Below are positions 25,127 to 34,500 of a stretch of 64,000 bases of DNA, piece by piece. The stretch's first letter is position 1. Each line of letters starts with the position of its first letter. This DNA comes from Rhodoplanes sp. Z2-YC6860. Its GTDB lineage: Bacteria; Pseudomonadota; Alphaproteobacteria; Rhizobiales; Xanthobacteraceae. The notes under the pieces were generated by a model. It had not been told where the DNA came from, searched no databases, and was given only the letters and a program-made list of their open reading frames with translations. The translations under genes were made by a program, and so were the position numbers. The DNA is taken from positions 7,462,029-7,526,028 of the forward strand of contig NZ_CP007440.1 of assembly GCF_001579845.1 (NCBI RefSeq), written 5' to 3'.

Positions 25127-26093
25127 ATTGGCTGCCCGCGAGGCCCGCCCTGCGGACCACATCGCCCCAGCGGACGATCTCCTTCTTGACGAAAGCCGAG
25201 ACTTCGTCGGGCGTGCCGGTCAGCGCCGGACCGATGCCGCGCCGTTCCAGCTCCTGGATCACCGCAGGATCGCTGAAGATGGCGTGAACCTCGCGGTTAA
25301 GCTGGTTGACGATTGCGGGCGGCGTCGCGCCCGGCGCGAGCAGCATCTGCCAGGACGCGGACTCGAAGCCCGGCACGGTTTCCGCCACCGTCGGGATATC
25401 CGGCGCAGCGGGGCTCCGTTTGGCCGTGGTCACCGCGATACCACGGACCGTGCCCTGCTGGATGAACGGCAAAGTCGAGGTGGTGTCGCCGAACAGGAGC
25501 TGGATCTGGCCCGCGATCAGATCGTTCATCGCCGGCGGCGTCCCCTTGTAGGGCACGTGCGTCATGTGAATCCCGGCGAGGCTTTGCAGCAGCTCGGTGC
25601 TGAGATGATGCATCGAGCCCGGGCCGCCGGAGCCGTAATTCAGACTGTTCGGCTTCGCCTTGGCGGCAGCGATGATGTCGGCCACCGACTTGAACGGCGA
25701 ATTGGCGGCAACCACCAGGAAGAACGGCGACGACGACAGCAGCGCCACCGGCACAAGATCCTTCAACGGCTCATAGGGCAATTTCTTGCTCATGGTCACG
25801 TTGATGGCCATGGTCGAGCTCGTACCCTGCATCAGCGTGTAGCCGTCGGGCGCAGCACGCACCACCTGCATCGCGGCGAGCGTGGTGCTGGCGCCAGGAC
25901 GGTTCTCGATGATGAACGGCTTGCCGAGGCGCTCTTCGAGCTTCTGCGCCACGAGGCGCGCCAGGAGGTCCGAGCCGCCACCGGCGGTGAACGGCACATA
26001 AATGGTGACCTGACGTGCGGGATATTGCTGCGCCTGCGCGGGCAGCGTCAGCGCAGCGAAAATGGCCAGAGCCCAAACGCCCATCCGCATCAT
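25125..26093 (-). CDS. TTT-family (Bug) substrate-binding receptor
   Basis: A 322-residue periplasmic receptor with a signal peptide (ending LPAQA). YPARQVTIYVPFTAGGGSDLLARLVAQKLEERLGKPFIIENRPGASTT is the classical Bug opening, and NYGSGGPGSMHHLSTELLQ, HVPYKGTPPAMNDLIAGQI and ERRGIGPALTGTPDEVSAFVKKE follow. Bug proteins capture carboxylic acids, aromatics or amides for tripartite transporters or act as orphans. No TctAB gene is adjacent. Three clustered ATGs (26093, 26090, 26084) follow GGGAGG; any may be used. It closes the minus-strand UbiD-CMD-Rieske-Bug group, so an aromatic acid is a plausible ligand. Confidence 0.85.
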   Translation of the reverse strand: MMRMGVWALAIFAALTLPAQAQQYPARQVTIYVPFTAGGGSDLLARLVAQKLEERLGKPFIIENRPGASTTLAAMQVVRAAPDGYTLMQGTSSTMAINVTMSKKLPYEPLKDLVPVALLSSSPFFLVVAANSPFKSVADIIAAAKAKPNSLNYGSGGPGSMHHLSTELLQSLAGIHMTHVPYKGTPPAMNDLIAGQIQLLFGDTTSTLPFIQQGTVRGIAVTTAKRSPAAPDIPTVAETVPGFESASWQMLLAPGATPPAIVNQLNREVHAIFSDPAVIQELERRGIGPALTGTPDEVSAFVKKEIVRWGDVVRRAGLAGSQ

Positions 26094-26156
26094 CGCCTCC
26101 CTGCGTTGCCGCCTGTCATCGCGGCAGCTGACGCATTGTGAATTCGCCGAGCGCTT

Positions 26157-27179
26157 TTAAGCCTGCTGCTCGGCGCCGATCATCGCGTTCAGCATGCGTC
26201 GCGCCTGAAGCTGCGCGGCGTCCGCCGTGACGTGCACCAGACCATCGAGCGTGCCGCCGGTCCGGTTGGTCTGCACGGCCTCCAGGAACTCCACGTCCTC
26301 CATGAACGTCGCCTTCGAGCCGTCGAACAGCAGCTTCGACATCTGCTGGTCGTCGAGGCTGAAGTCGCGGGCGAAGCAGAACATGTAGTGGCTGGAATGC
26401 TCGGTCTCCGGGGTGATCAGGTGGCTCGACCAGATCGAGATGCCCTGGCTGCGGTCGCCCTCCGGCGCGCCGGTGCCGGTCTTGGCGCAGCCGACATCGA
26501 GATAGACGATGCCCGGCGGATGCCAGGTGGCGTGCTGCCAGCGGTCGACCTTGCCGGTGAAATTGCCGGCCTTGGCGAACAGCGGCGGCGGCACGAAATC
26601 GATCATCCAGCGGCCGACGCGGACGCCGTCGTTCAGGCGCTCGGTCTTGGTCGGCGTCGTCGCCTCGCGCGGATCGCCCGCCAGCGTCTTCCGGTGCACG
26701 TAGCTGACGTGAGTGAGATCGAGCAGATTGTCGATGATGAACTGGTAGTTCGATTTCACATAGAGATTGCCCGGCGTCGTCGCCCACTTCGGATCGGACA
26801 GCCACGGCATGTCCGGAACCTTCGATGTGTCGGCCTTGTCCGGATCGCCCATCCAGATCCAGACCACCTTGTTCTTCTCGTGCACCGGATAGCTGCGCAC
26901 CTTGGCGCCGGATGGCACGTCCGTCTGCCCCGGCACCTCGACGCACTTGCCGTTCACGTCGAACTTCAGACCGTGATAGCCGCAGGCAAGGTTCGCGCCC
27001 AAAACCTCGCCGAGCGACAGCGGCGCGGCGCGATGGCAGCAGCAGTCTTCGAGGGCGCCGACTTCGCCGCGGTCGTTCCGGAACAGCACGACCTTCTCGT
27101 TGAGGAAGGTCTTGCCGACCGGCTTGTCGGTCAGCTCGTGAGACCAGATCGCCGAGTACCAACCGTTGCGCAGGAACAT
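26157..27179 (-). CDS. Rieske [2Fe-2S] aromatic oxygenase subunit (VanA-like)
   Basis: A 340-residue oxygenase. The Rieske cluster ligands are in CCCHRAAPLSLG and LACGYHGLKF (C-x-H, then C-x2-H). The mononuclear iron site reads DLTHVSYVH. The size and MFLRNGWYSAIWSHEL start resemble vanillate O-demethylase oxygenase and related Rieske monooxygenases. A separate reductase is needed and none is visible nearby. The ATG at 27179 is preferred to the TTG at 27191 because GGAGG lies 7 bases before it. Flanked by Bug and CMD-family genes on the same strand, it likely hydroxylates or demethylates an aromatic acid; the substrate is unknown. Confidence 0.85.
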   Translation of the reverse strand: MFLRNGWYSAIWSHELTDKPVGKTFLNEKVVLFRNDRGEVGALEDCCCHRAAPLSLGEVLGANLACGYHGLKFDVNGKCVEVPGQTDVPSGAKVRSYPVHEKNKVVWIWMGDPDKADTSKVPDMPWLSDPKWATTPGNLYVKSNYQFIIDNLLDLTHVSYVHRKTLAGDPREATTPTKTERLNDGVRVGRWMIDFVPPPLFAKAGNFTGKVDRWQHATWHPPGIVYLDVGCAKTGTGAPEGDRSQGISIWSSHLITPETEHSSHYMFCFARDFSLDDQQMSKLLFDGSKATFMEDVEFLEAVQTNRTGGTLDGLVHVTADAAQLQARRMLNAMIGAEQQA

Positions 27180-27215
27180 TCTTGCCTCCAATCCGAAGAC
27201 GCGGCCGACCGGATG

Positions 27216-27764
27216 TTATCGCGGCAGCGGATGCTGTTCGAGGTATGTCTGGTATTCCGGCTCCACATCGATCTGCAATGTGCCGAGCAGACGCACCACG
27301 GCGTTGTAGAACGCAATCGCCAGCGTCAGATCGATGACATTCTCGCGGCCAAGCGCCTTTTCCAGCGTCGCGAAGGTCTCATCCGACATGGCGAGATCGT
27401 TGGTCATCTCGCGTGCCGCGCGCAGCACCGTCTTGGCGAGTGGATCGAGCTTGGTCGGACGGCCCGCGGTTTCTTCGCCAATGGCACGGATATCATCATC
27501 GGAGACGCCGAACTCGCGGCCGAGCTTGACGTGGTGCGAGTATTCGTAGGGCGATTTCGCCAGATACCCCACCTGCAGGATCGCGAGCTCGCGCAGCCGC
27601 GGATCGAGCTTGCTCTTGTGGCGGATGTACGTCGCAAGCCCGGTCATGGCCCGCGCCGCGTTCGGACTGTTGGCCATGGCGCGGTTGAGCGCGATCGGCC
27701 GCGACAGGATGTCCTGGTGCTCCGGCGGCAGGTCGGATTGATCGAGGTAAGGCACGCGGGCCAT
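27216..27764 (-). CDS. Carboxymuconolactone decarboxylase (AhpD-like) family protein
   Basis: A 182-residue all-helical protein with the CMD/AhpD core: LDPRLRELAILQVGYLAKSPYEYSHHVKLGREFGVSDDDIRAI. The Glu and His-His of the core are kept, but the CxxC redox pair of AhpD is absent, so peroxidase activity is unlikely. Similar proteins often sit in aromatic-degradation clusters with unknown roles. It lies between the UbiD-like and Rieske genes on the same strand, 44 and 36 bases from them, and is probably cotranscribed. Confidence 0.82.
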   Translation of the reverse strand: MARVPYLDQSDLPPEHQDILSRPIALNRAMANSPNAARAMTGLATYIRHKSKLDPRLRELAILQVGYLAKSPYEYSHHVKLGREFGVSDDDIRAIGEETAGRPTKLDPLAKTVLRAAREMTNDLAMSDETFATLEKALGRENVIDLTLAIAFYNAVVRLLGTLQIDVEPEYQTYLEQHPLPR

Positions 27765-27808
27765 GTCTGATGCTCGCTCTCTGACTTAAGGTCTGTGCTT
27801 TCGGAATC

Positions 27809-29473
27809 TTACTCGTCTTTGGCCTGGCCGGGCCGCGTGGGCGTCTCGGGCAGGAGCCCGCGGCGCTGGCGCTTCAGCGTTTCGCGGCCGGTCTCCTCCC
27901 AATCGCCCGCCGTGGTGCGGCGCGCGTAAGTCTCCCAGGTGTCAGTCCAATCGTCGAGCGTGTAGCCGTGCCATGGCGCCTGCACGTTGAGCGGCGGCAG
28001 GCCGAGTTCCTCCCACAACGCGCGGGCATGCTCCATGTAGGGCTTGGTCGGCAGCGCGAGCGGCGGCATGGCGCGCTTGCGCGTGGCGTCGACCAGAAGC
28101 CCTGAGTCGGTCTTGTTGCCCGAGTACTGCGCGCCCTGCACACCGCCGCGGTTGGGCACGATGTGCATGTCCTCGATCGGGTTGGTGCGATAGGCGAGCG
28201 ACCACAGCACCGCGTCCATGCTGCTCGGGTCGATGTCCTCGCTCACCGCGATGACGATCTTGCCGCAGTTCGACTGCAGCGTGGAGGCGCCCTGCAGGCC
28301 GCGCCACACCTCGGTGCGCGGCGCACCGGCGGCGAACTGCAAAAAGATCACCGGCCGCAGGTTCGTCAGCCGCTCATGCATCACGACGCGGCGGATGCCC
28401 TTGATGCCGAGATTGGTCTTCAGGTGCGCGAGGAACAGCGGCTCGTAGGCGACCTTCTTGATGACGCTCGATTCGGAAGGCGTCACCTGGCTGATGATCT
28501 GGGTGAAGACCGGCTTCTTCTTGTGGGTAATCGCCGTCACTTCGATCGGCATGTTGTAGGCTTCGAGCGCCACATAGCCGTTGCTCTCGCCGAACGGCGC
28601 CTCGGGCTCGAGCACGTCAGGATCGATCAGGCCCTCGATGACGATCTCGGAATCCGCCGGCACCTCAAGGTCGACGGTGCGGCACCGCGTCATGCGGATC
28701 GCCTGGCCAACCGCGCCGCCCGCCACCGCCATCTCATCCATGTCGACGGCGAGCTTCTGCGGACCGGTGAACATCACGATCGGCGCCGCGCCGATGACGA
28801 CCGCGATCGGCATCTTCTGCTTGCGCTCGCGATACTTCAGCCAATGCAGAAAGCCACCGGCGCCGGTTGCCTCGCGCGCCACCATGCGCGCCGCCATGCG
28901 GTCGGCCGCCTTGAGGCCGACCCGATACATGCCGAAGTTCTGCACCTTGCTGTCCGGATCGCGCGTGACGCAGAGCGTCGCCGTGAGGTAGGGCGCGGCG
29001 TCGAAGCCCGGCGTCGACACCGGCACCGGCAGGAATTTCACGCCTTCGGTGCGCAGCGTATCACCCGTGATGACGACCTCTTGGCATGGGGCGTCGTTGG
29101 TGAGCACCGGGGGGATCGGATGTGCGATCGCCTCCATCCAGGCTTCGCCGATCTCCGCGACCGGACGTCCCATGCCGCGGGCATAAATCTCAGGCGACGC
29201 CGCGAGAGCGCCGACCACCACCGGCATGTCGTAGCGCCGGCCTTTGCTGTCGATGACGTTCGTGAACAGAAACGCGCGGCGCTGCTCCTCCGGCACGCCA
29301 CCGATGAACTGCCAGCGCACCAGCGGTCCGAGCTCGGTGTCCTTGTTGATCGGCCGGTCGATCCGCGTCAGCAGCCCTGCGGCTTCGAGATCGGCGAGGT
29401 GCTGCTGCAGATCGAGTCGCGGCGCGGAATGGCGCGCGGCGGAATTCTTCGCCGTATCGGACTTGTCGAGCAT
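27809..29473 (-). CDS. UbiD family prenyl-FMN-dependent decarboxylase
   Basis: A 554-residue (de)carboxylase. Family residues are visible: QNFGMYRVGLKAADRMAARM (prFMN/phosphate region with the conserved Arg), VVIGAAPIVMFTGPQKLAVDMDEMAVAG, and the catalytic segment EPEAPFGESNGYVA with the Glu of the E-R-E network. UbiD enzymes use prenylated FMN made by UbiX; no ubiX gene is in the window. AAGGAAG precedes the ATG at 29473. It heads the UbiD-CMD-Rieske-Bug set and is divergent from a hydrolase gene, arguing for aromatic-acid decarboxylation rather than ubiquinone synthesis. Confidence 0.88.
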   Translation of the reverse strand: MLDKSDTAKNSAARHSAPRLDLQQHLADLEAAGLLTRIDRPINKDTELGPLVRWQFIGGVPEEQRRAFLFTNVIDSKGRRYDMPVVVGALAASPEIYARGMGRPVAEIGEAWMEAIAHPIPPVLTNDAPCQEVVITGDTLRTEGVKFLPVPVSTPGFDAAPYLTATLCVTRDPDSKVQNFGMYRVGLKAADRMAARMVAREATGAGGFLHWLKYRERKQKMPIAVVIGAAPIVMFTGPQKLAVDMDEMAVAGGAVGQAIRMTRCRTVDLEVPADSEIVIEGLIDPDVLEPEAPFGESNGYVALEAYNMPIEVTAITHKKKPVFTQIISQVTPSESSVIKKVAYEPLFLAHLKTNLGIKGIRRVVMHERLTNLRPVIFLQFAAGAPRTEVWRGLQGASTLQSNCGKIVIAVSEDIDPSSMDAVLWSLAYRTNPIEDMHIVPNRGGVQGAQYSGNKTDSGLLVDATRKRAMPPLALPTKPYMEHARALWEELGLPPLNVQAPWHGYTLDDWTDTWETYARRTTAGDWEETGRETLKRQRRGLLPETPTRPGQAKDE

Positions 29474-29553
29474 GGTTGTTCTTCCTTGGGCTTTGTTGGG
29501 TTGACGCTAGCACGAACCGAAATCAAGCTGGGCTTAAAATGCGGGAGTGCCGC

Positions 29554-30774
29554 ATGACAGAACAACCAACAGCCTTGCGAGGAAACGTGACCGACCGAGC
29601 CAACGATCCGGCCTTCATCTATTTCCCCACCAACTACCGCTGGTCGATGGGCCTGCTGCTGTGTCTGTCGGCGGCGCCGTCGGGCGGCGCGGAGATCGAC
29701 GAGATCAACCGCATCGGCCGCGCGCTGAAGGACAAGGTCGGCGACGACAATGCGTGGCTCGAGGAATGGGCCCGCATGGGCGACATCGTCGAGGCGCGTG
29801 GCCGCGACGCCGAGAAGAAGGGACACAAGCTCACCGCCGCCGGATGCCTGATGCGCGCGGCGCACTACTATCAGATCGGCGAGCGCTTCCTGCAGCACGG
29901 GCCACGCTCGGCCGCGATCTACAAGAAGGCCGTGAAGTCGTTTGCCGACGGCGCCACGATGCTGAATCGGCCACGGATCGAATCGGTCGAGGTGCCGTAT
30001 GGCGACAAGACCCTGCCGGCGCTGTTCGTGCATCCGGCGCCGGAGGCGGCGGGCGGCAAGCCCGCACCTGCGATGGTGTTCTTCGACGGTTTCGACATCA
30101 CCAAGGAGATTCAATACTTCAAGGGCGTGCCGGAGCTTGCGGCGCGCGGCATCGCCTGTTTGATCGTCGATGGCCCGGGCAACGGCGAGAGTGTGCGCTT
30201 CCGCAATCTGCCGCTGATTGCCGAGACGGAGAAATACGGCACTGCGGCTTACGAGTATCTGGCGAGCCGCAAGGAGGTCGATCCGAAACGAATCGGCGTG
30301 ATGGCGATTTCGCTCGGCGGTTACTACGCGCCGCGCGCGGCCTCGCTGGAGCCGCGCTACGCCTGCTGCATCGCCTGGGGCGCGCAGTGGGACTATTACG
30401 AGACGTGGCGGCACCGCTTCGAGCTTCTCGATTCCGGCAAGCTGCCGTCGCTGTCGGTGCCGCCGGAGCATCTGATGTGGGTGTTCGGCGTCAAGACCCG
30501 CGACGCGGCGATGAAAATCCTCGAGGGCTTCCGGCTCGACGGCATCGTGCAAAAGATGCGTTGCCCGTTCCTGCTGGTGCATGGCGAAGGCGACGAGCAG
30601 ATCCCGCTCGCGGTCGCGCAGAAGTGCTTCGACGCGGTCGGTTCGAAGCAGAAGCTTCTGAAGGTGTTCACCCGCGAGGAAGGCGGCTTCCATCACTGCC
30701 AGGTGGACAACGTGACCATCGGCACCAACTTCATGTGGAACTGGGCGGCCGATGTGCTGAAGCCGGGAACGTGA
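29554..30774 (+). CDS. Alpha/beta hydrolase of the DHPON hydrolase/FrsA-like type
   Basis: A 406-residue hydrolase with a helical N-terminal cap region (about 1-150, including LTAAGCLMRAAHYYQIGERFLQHGP) and a C-terminal alpha/beta domain. The domain shows PAMVFFDGFDITKEIQYF, IVDGPGNGES, the elbow GVMAISLGGYYAPRAAS (Ser nucleophile), VHGEGDEQIPL (acid) and GGFHHCQVDN (His). This two-part layout resembles 2,6-dihydroxypseudooxynicotine hydrolase, which cleaves C-C bonds. The ATG at 29554 is chosen for GGGAGTG upstream; 29539 is an alternative. Divergent from UbiD with about 80 bases between, so probably part of the same pathway. Confidence 0.75.
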   Translation: MTEQPTALRGNVTDRANDPAFIYFPTNYRWSMGLLLCLSAAPSGGAEIDEINRIGRALKDKVGDDNAWLEEWARMGDIVEARGRDAEKKGHKLTAAGCLMRAAHYYQIGERFLQHGPRSAAIYKKAVKSFADGATMLNRPRIESVEVPYGDKTLPALFVHPAPEAAGGKPAPAMVFFDGFDITKEIQYFKGVPELAARGIACLIVDGPGNGESVRFRNLPLIAETEKYGTAAYEYLASRKEVDPKRIGVMAISLGGYYAPRAASLEPRYACCIAWGAQWDYYETWRHRFELLDSGKLPSLSVPPEHLMWVFGVKTRDAAMKILEGFRLDGIVQKMRCPFLLVHGEGDEQIPLAVAQKCFDAVGSKQKLLKVFTREEGGFHHCQVDNVTIGTNFMWNWAADVLKPGT

Positions 30775-31547
30775 GTTTGCAGCACGGTCGAGCGCGTCTT
30801 CATCAATGAAGGTGGTCGTTGCCCCCAGGCAAGTGCGGGCTATAGCGCCTCCATCAACAAGGGTGGTCGTCACCCCCGCGCTCGACGCGGGGGTCCATAC
30901 GGTGACGCAACGACGCACACTCTTACGACTGCCTTTGCCGCGGCCGCTCATGGATTGCCGGGTCAAGCCCGGCAATGACACCGCCTTGGGTTGGGGGCGG
31001 CGAAATCCTGATTCAATTGTCAAACAGCCCGCGCTTGCGTGCATCGCTTCAACATCCATGCAGGCGTGATTCATCACCCCCTTCAAAGCAGGCGCGGGGC
31101 CAGCGCCTCTATCCTTCTTTGTCCCTCACATGAGTGAGGGAGCGGAGCGCCGGTCAGCGCCACGCCTACGTTGAGCACCCTTGCGAGGGGTGCCCGCGTG
31201 CCTTGCGGCACGCACGCCTTCCGGCGCTCCACCGCGGCGATTTTTTGCGCGGCCATCGAAAGAGTGCACCCCGGAGGGACGGACCCTTATCCAGGCCATG
31301 TTGCCATGACCCTTCATCCGGACACCCTGCCCTTGCGGGCGGCCCCCTCTTTAGCGGGGGCGGTCGATGGCGGAACACCCTGGGACATGGGTACGAACCA
31401 CGCCTGCAGGCGCCACACCCTGCTCCGCCAACCAGACGTCCCTAGAAGACGCCCTCAACGAGCAAGGCAGAATCGCGTCTACTCGTGATTTGCGGGAATG
31501 CAAAGCGAAAAATTCGGCGGTTGAGCCATCGACGCAGCTCACGATGC
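30775..31547. other. 773 bp gene-poor stretch with short repeats and hairpins
   Basis: No convincing gene. The first half has two related phrases, ATGAAGGTGGTCGTTGCCCCC (near 30805) and ACAAGGGTGGTCGTCACCCCC (near 30860), then a CCCCCGCG/CGCGGGGG hairpin and a TTGCCGGGTCAAGCCCGGCAA hairpin near 30956. The second half (31080-31540) is C-rich with several short frames and looks like degenerate intergenic repeat DNA of the kind scattered in rhizobial genomes. Both flanking genes end here (convergent). Confidence 0.6.
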
Positions 31548-34500
31548 TTAGTGAAAATTCCGGCCCTTGGGCATGACCTTGGCCGCATGCTCGACTGCGG
31601 CCATGTGCTCCAGCGCAGGCTTGTTCTTGGCAAGCCGCACGAAGGAATCGCCCGAGCGCGGATGACGGAAGCGATCCGGATTGTCGGCACGCGCCATGTC
31701 TGCCGGCGACAATGTTTGGCGCGGATGCCGCCACGATCCCTGCACCGGACGCTTGACCTCGTCGACCGGCAAGGTCGGATCGATGAGTTGCGCTTCTTCG
31801 GACAGGCGAAGCAGCAAAGGCGAAAGATCAATGAAGCTTTCGCCGACAATGTGAATGACGCTCTTTTCGTTTTGCACGAGACCGCTCACGCCGATCAGCC
31901 GCGAGCCCATGACGATCGGACGAAAGCGCTCGAAGGTGCGCGGCCAAAGAATCGTGTTGGCGATGCCGGTTTCGTCTTCCAGCGTCATGAAAATCGCATT
32001 GCCGACGCCAGGGCGCTGACGAACCAGCACGAGACCCGCAATCGTGACGCGGTGACCATTGGGAATTTCCGGCAACCGGCCGTGCGGCACGATGCCTTGC
32101 GCATCGAGATCGGCGCGAAAGAACGACACCGGATGCGCGCTGAGCGACAGATGCAGATGACGATAGTCCTCGATCACCTGCTGACCCGGCGGCATGGACG
32201 GCAGATGCGCGTCGGGCTCCCGCTCCGGCATTGCCGCCTGCGCGAACAGCGGCAGGTCGTCCTTGTCGCCCGCGCGGCGTAGCGCCTTCACGGCCCATAA
32301 CGCATCGCGCCGCGTGAGCCCGAGCGAGCGGAAGGCATCGGCATGGGCCAGCCGTTCCAGCGCCTTCGGCGGCAGGCCAGTCCGCAGCCAGAGATCGCGA
32401 ACGGAGTCGAAGCCTTCGCGGCGGACTTGCTCGATGGTCTTGCCCCATTCCTCGGAAAATCCATCGATCTGCCGAAAGCCCAGACGAAGCGCGTAGCGGG
32501 TCCGGAGATCGTCAGCCATCGAGGTATGGCGCGCATGGAGCGTGCCTTGGGGCCGGTCTTCGAGAGTGCAATCCCAGTTCGAGTGATTGACGTCCGGCGG
32601 ACGCGCTTCAACGCCATGCTCCTGCGCATCGCGCACCAACTGCGCCGTGGCATAGAACCCCATCGGCTGGCTGTTGAGAATCGCCGCGGCAAACACATCG
32701 GGGTAATGGCATTTGACCCAGGCCGACGCGTAGACGAGGTTGGCAAAGCTTGCCGCGTGGCTCTCCGGAAATCCGTAGCTGCCGAAACCTTCGATCTGCT
32801 GCCAGCAGTTGGCTGCAAAGGCTTTGTCGTAACCGCGTACGACCATCCCATCGATGAACTTGTTACGAAAGCGGTCGATGGTGCCCACGCGCTTGAATGT
32901 GGCCATCGCGCGCCGCAGACGGTCGGCTTCGCCGGGCTCGAATCCCGCGCCGACAATGGCAATCCGCATGGCGTGCTCCTGGAACAACGGCACGCCCAGC
33001 GTTTTTCGCAAAATATTTTCCAGCTCCGGGGACGGATAGACAATCGGATCCAAGCCTTCGCGCCGGCGCAGATAAGGATGCACCATGTTGCCCTGGATCG
33101 GGCCGGGCCGGACGATCGCAACTTCGATCACCAAATCGTAGAATTCCTTGGGTTTGAGCCGCGGCAGCATCGACATCTGGGCGCGGCTTTCGATCTGAAA
33201 CACGCCGATGGTGTCGGCACGTTGAATCATCCGGTATGTCGCACCGTCTTCGTCTTGCATGGAAAGATCGCGCGGCTCGTCGTAGTGCGATTTGAGAAAA
33301 TCGAAGGAGCGCTTGAGACATGACAGCATGCCGAGCGCCAGCACATCGACCTTGAGCAGGCCAATCGCTTCGAGATCATCCTTCTCCCATTCGATCACGG
33401 TGCGGTCATCCATCGCCGCATTCTCGATCGGCACGACCTCGTCGAGCCGCGAACGGGTGATGACGAAGCCGCCGACGTGCTGGGAAAGATGGCGCGGCGC
33501 GCCGATCAGCTCCTCCGCGAGTTGCATCGCCTGCTTCAAGCGCGGATCGGAAGGATCGAGCCCGGAGCGCCGCGCCTCCTGTTCGGAAACGCCGCTCGAC
33601 GACCAGCCCCACAAGGTCTTGGCGAGCGCCGCGATGGTGTCTGCCGAAAGCCCGAACACCTTTCCCACCTCGCGGATGGCGCTGCGGCCGCGATAGCAGA
33701 TCACCGTCGCGGCGAGACCGGCCCGCTCGCGGCCGTATTTCTCGTAGATGTGCTGGATGACCTCTTCGCGGCGCTCATGCTCGAAATCGACGTCGATGTC
33801 AGGCGGCTCTCGCCGCTCCGCCGAAACGAAGCGCTCGAACAAGAGATCAATCTTGGTCGGCTCGACATCGGTAATGCCCAGACAGAAACAGATCACCGAA
33901 TTGGCCGCTGAGCCGCGGCCCTGGCAGAGAATGGGGTCCGGCAAGGATCGGGCAAATTTGACGATCTCATCCACAGTGAGAAAGAACGGCGCGTATTTGA
34001 GCTCGCCGATCAGCCGAAGCTCTTCGCTGAGGGCGTGGCGGACTTTTTCGGGCACCTGATCGCCATAACGGCGCTTCAGCCCGGCTTCGGCGAAAGCGAC
34101 AAGCGCCTCCTGCGGAGTGGCATAGCCCTGCCGGGTCTCGTCGGCGTATTCGGTCGCGCGCAATTCTTCGAGCGAGAAGTTGCAGCGGCTGAGAAAGCGC
34201 TGCGTTTCGCGAATGGCCTTCGGCACGCGGCGAAACATGCGCGCCATTTCATCCGGTGTTTTCAGATGACGTTCCGCATTGGCTTCAAGCCGGCGGCCCG
34301 CCTCTTCTAAGGTCAGATGCTCGCGAATGCAGGTCACCACGTCCTGCAAAGACCTGCGCTCGGCCGCATGGTAGAGCACGTCGTTGATGGCGATCAGCGG
34401 GACGAAAGTGCTGTCGGCGATACTGGCCAGACGCTCAAGACGGCGCACATCATCGCCGCGATAAAGCATGCCGGCCGCGAGCCATACCGAGCGCGGCGCA

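Noticed and set aside
31134-31488. Two short plus-strand frames in the 773 bp gap
   Set aside because: No ribosome site, low-complexity Pro/Arg/Thr composition; looks like chance frames in repeat DNA.
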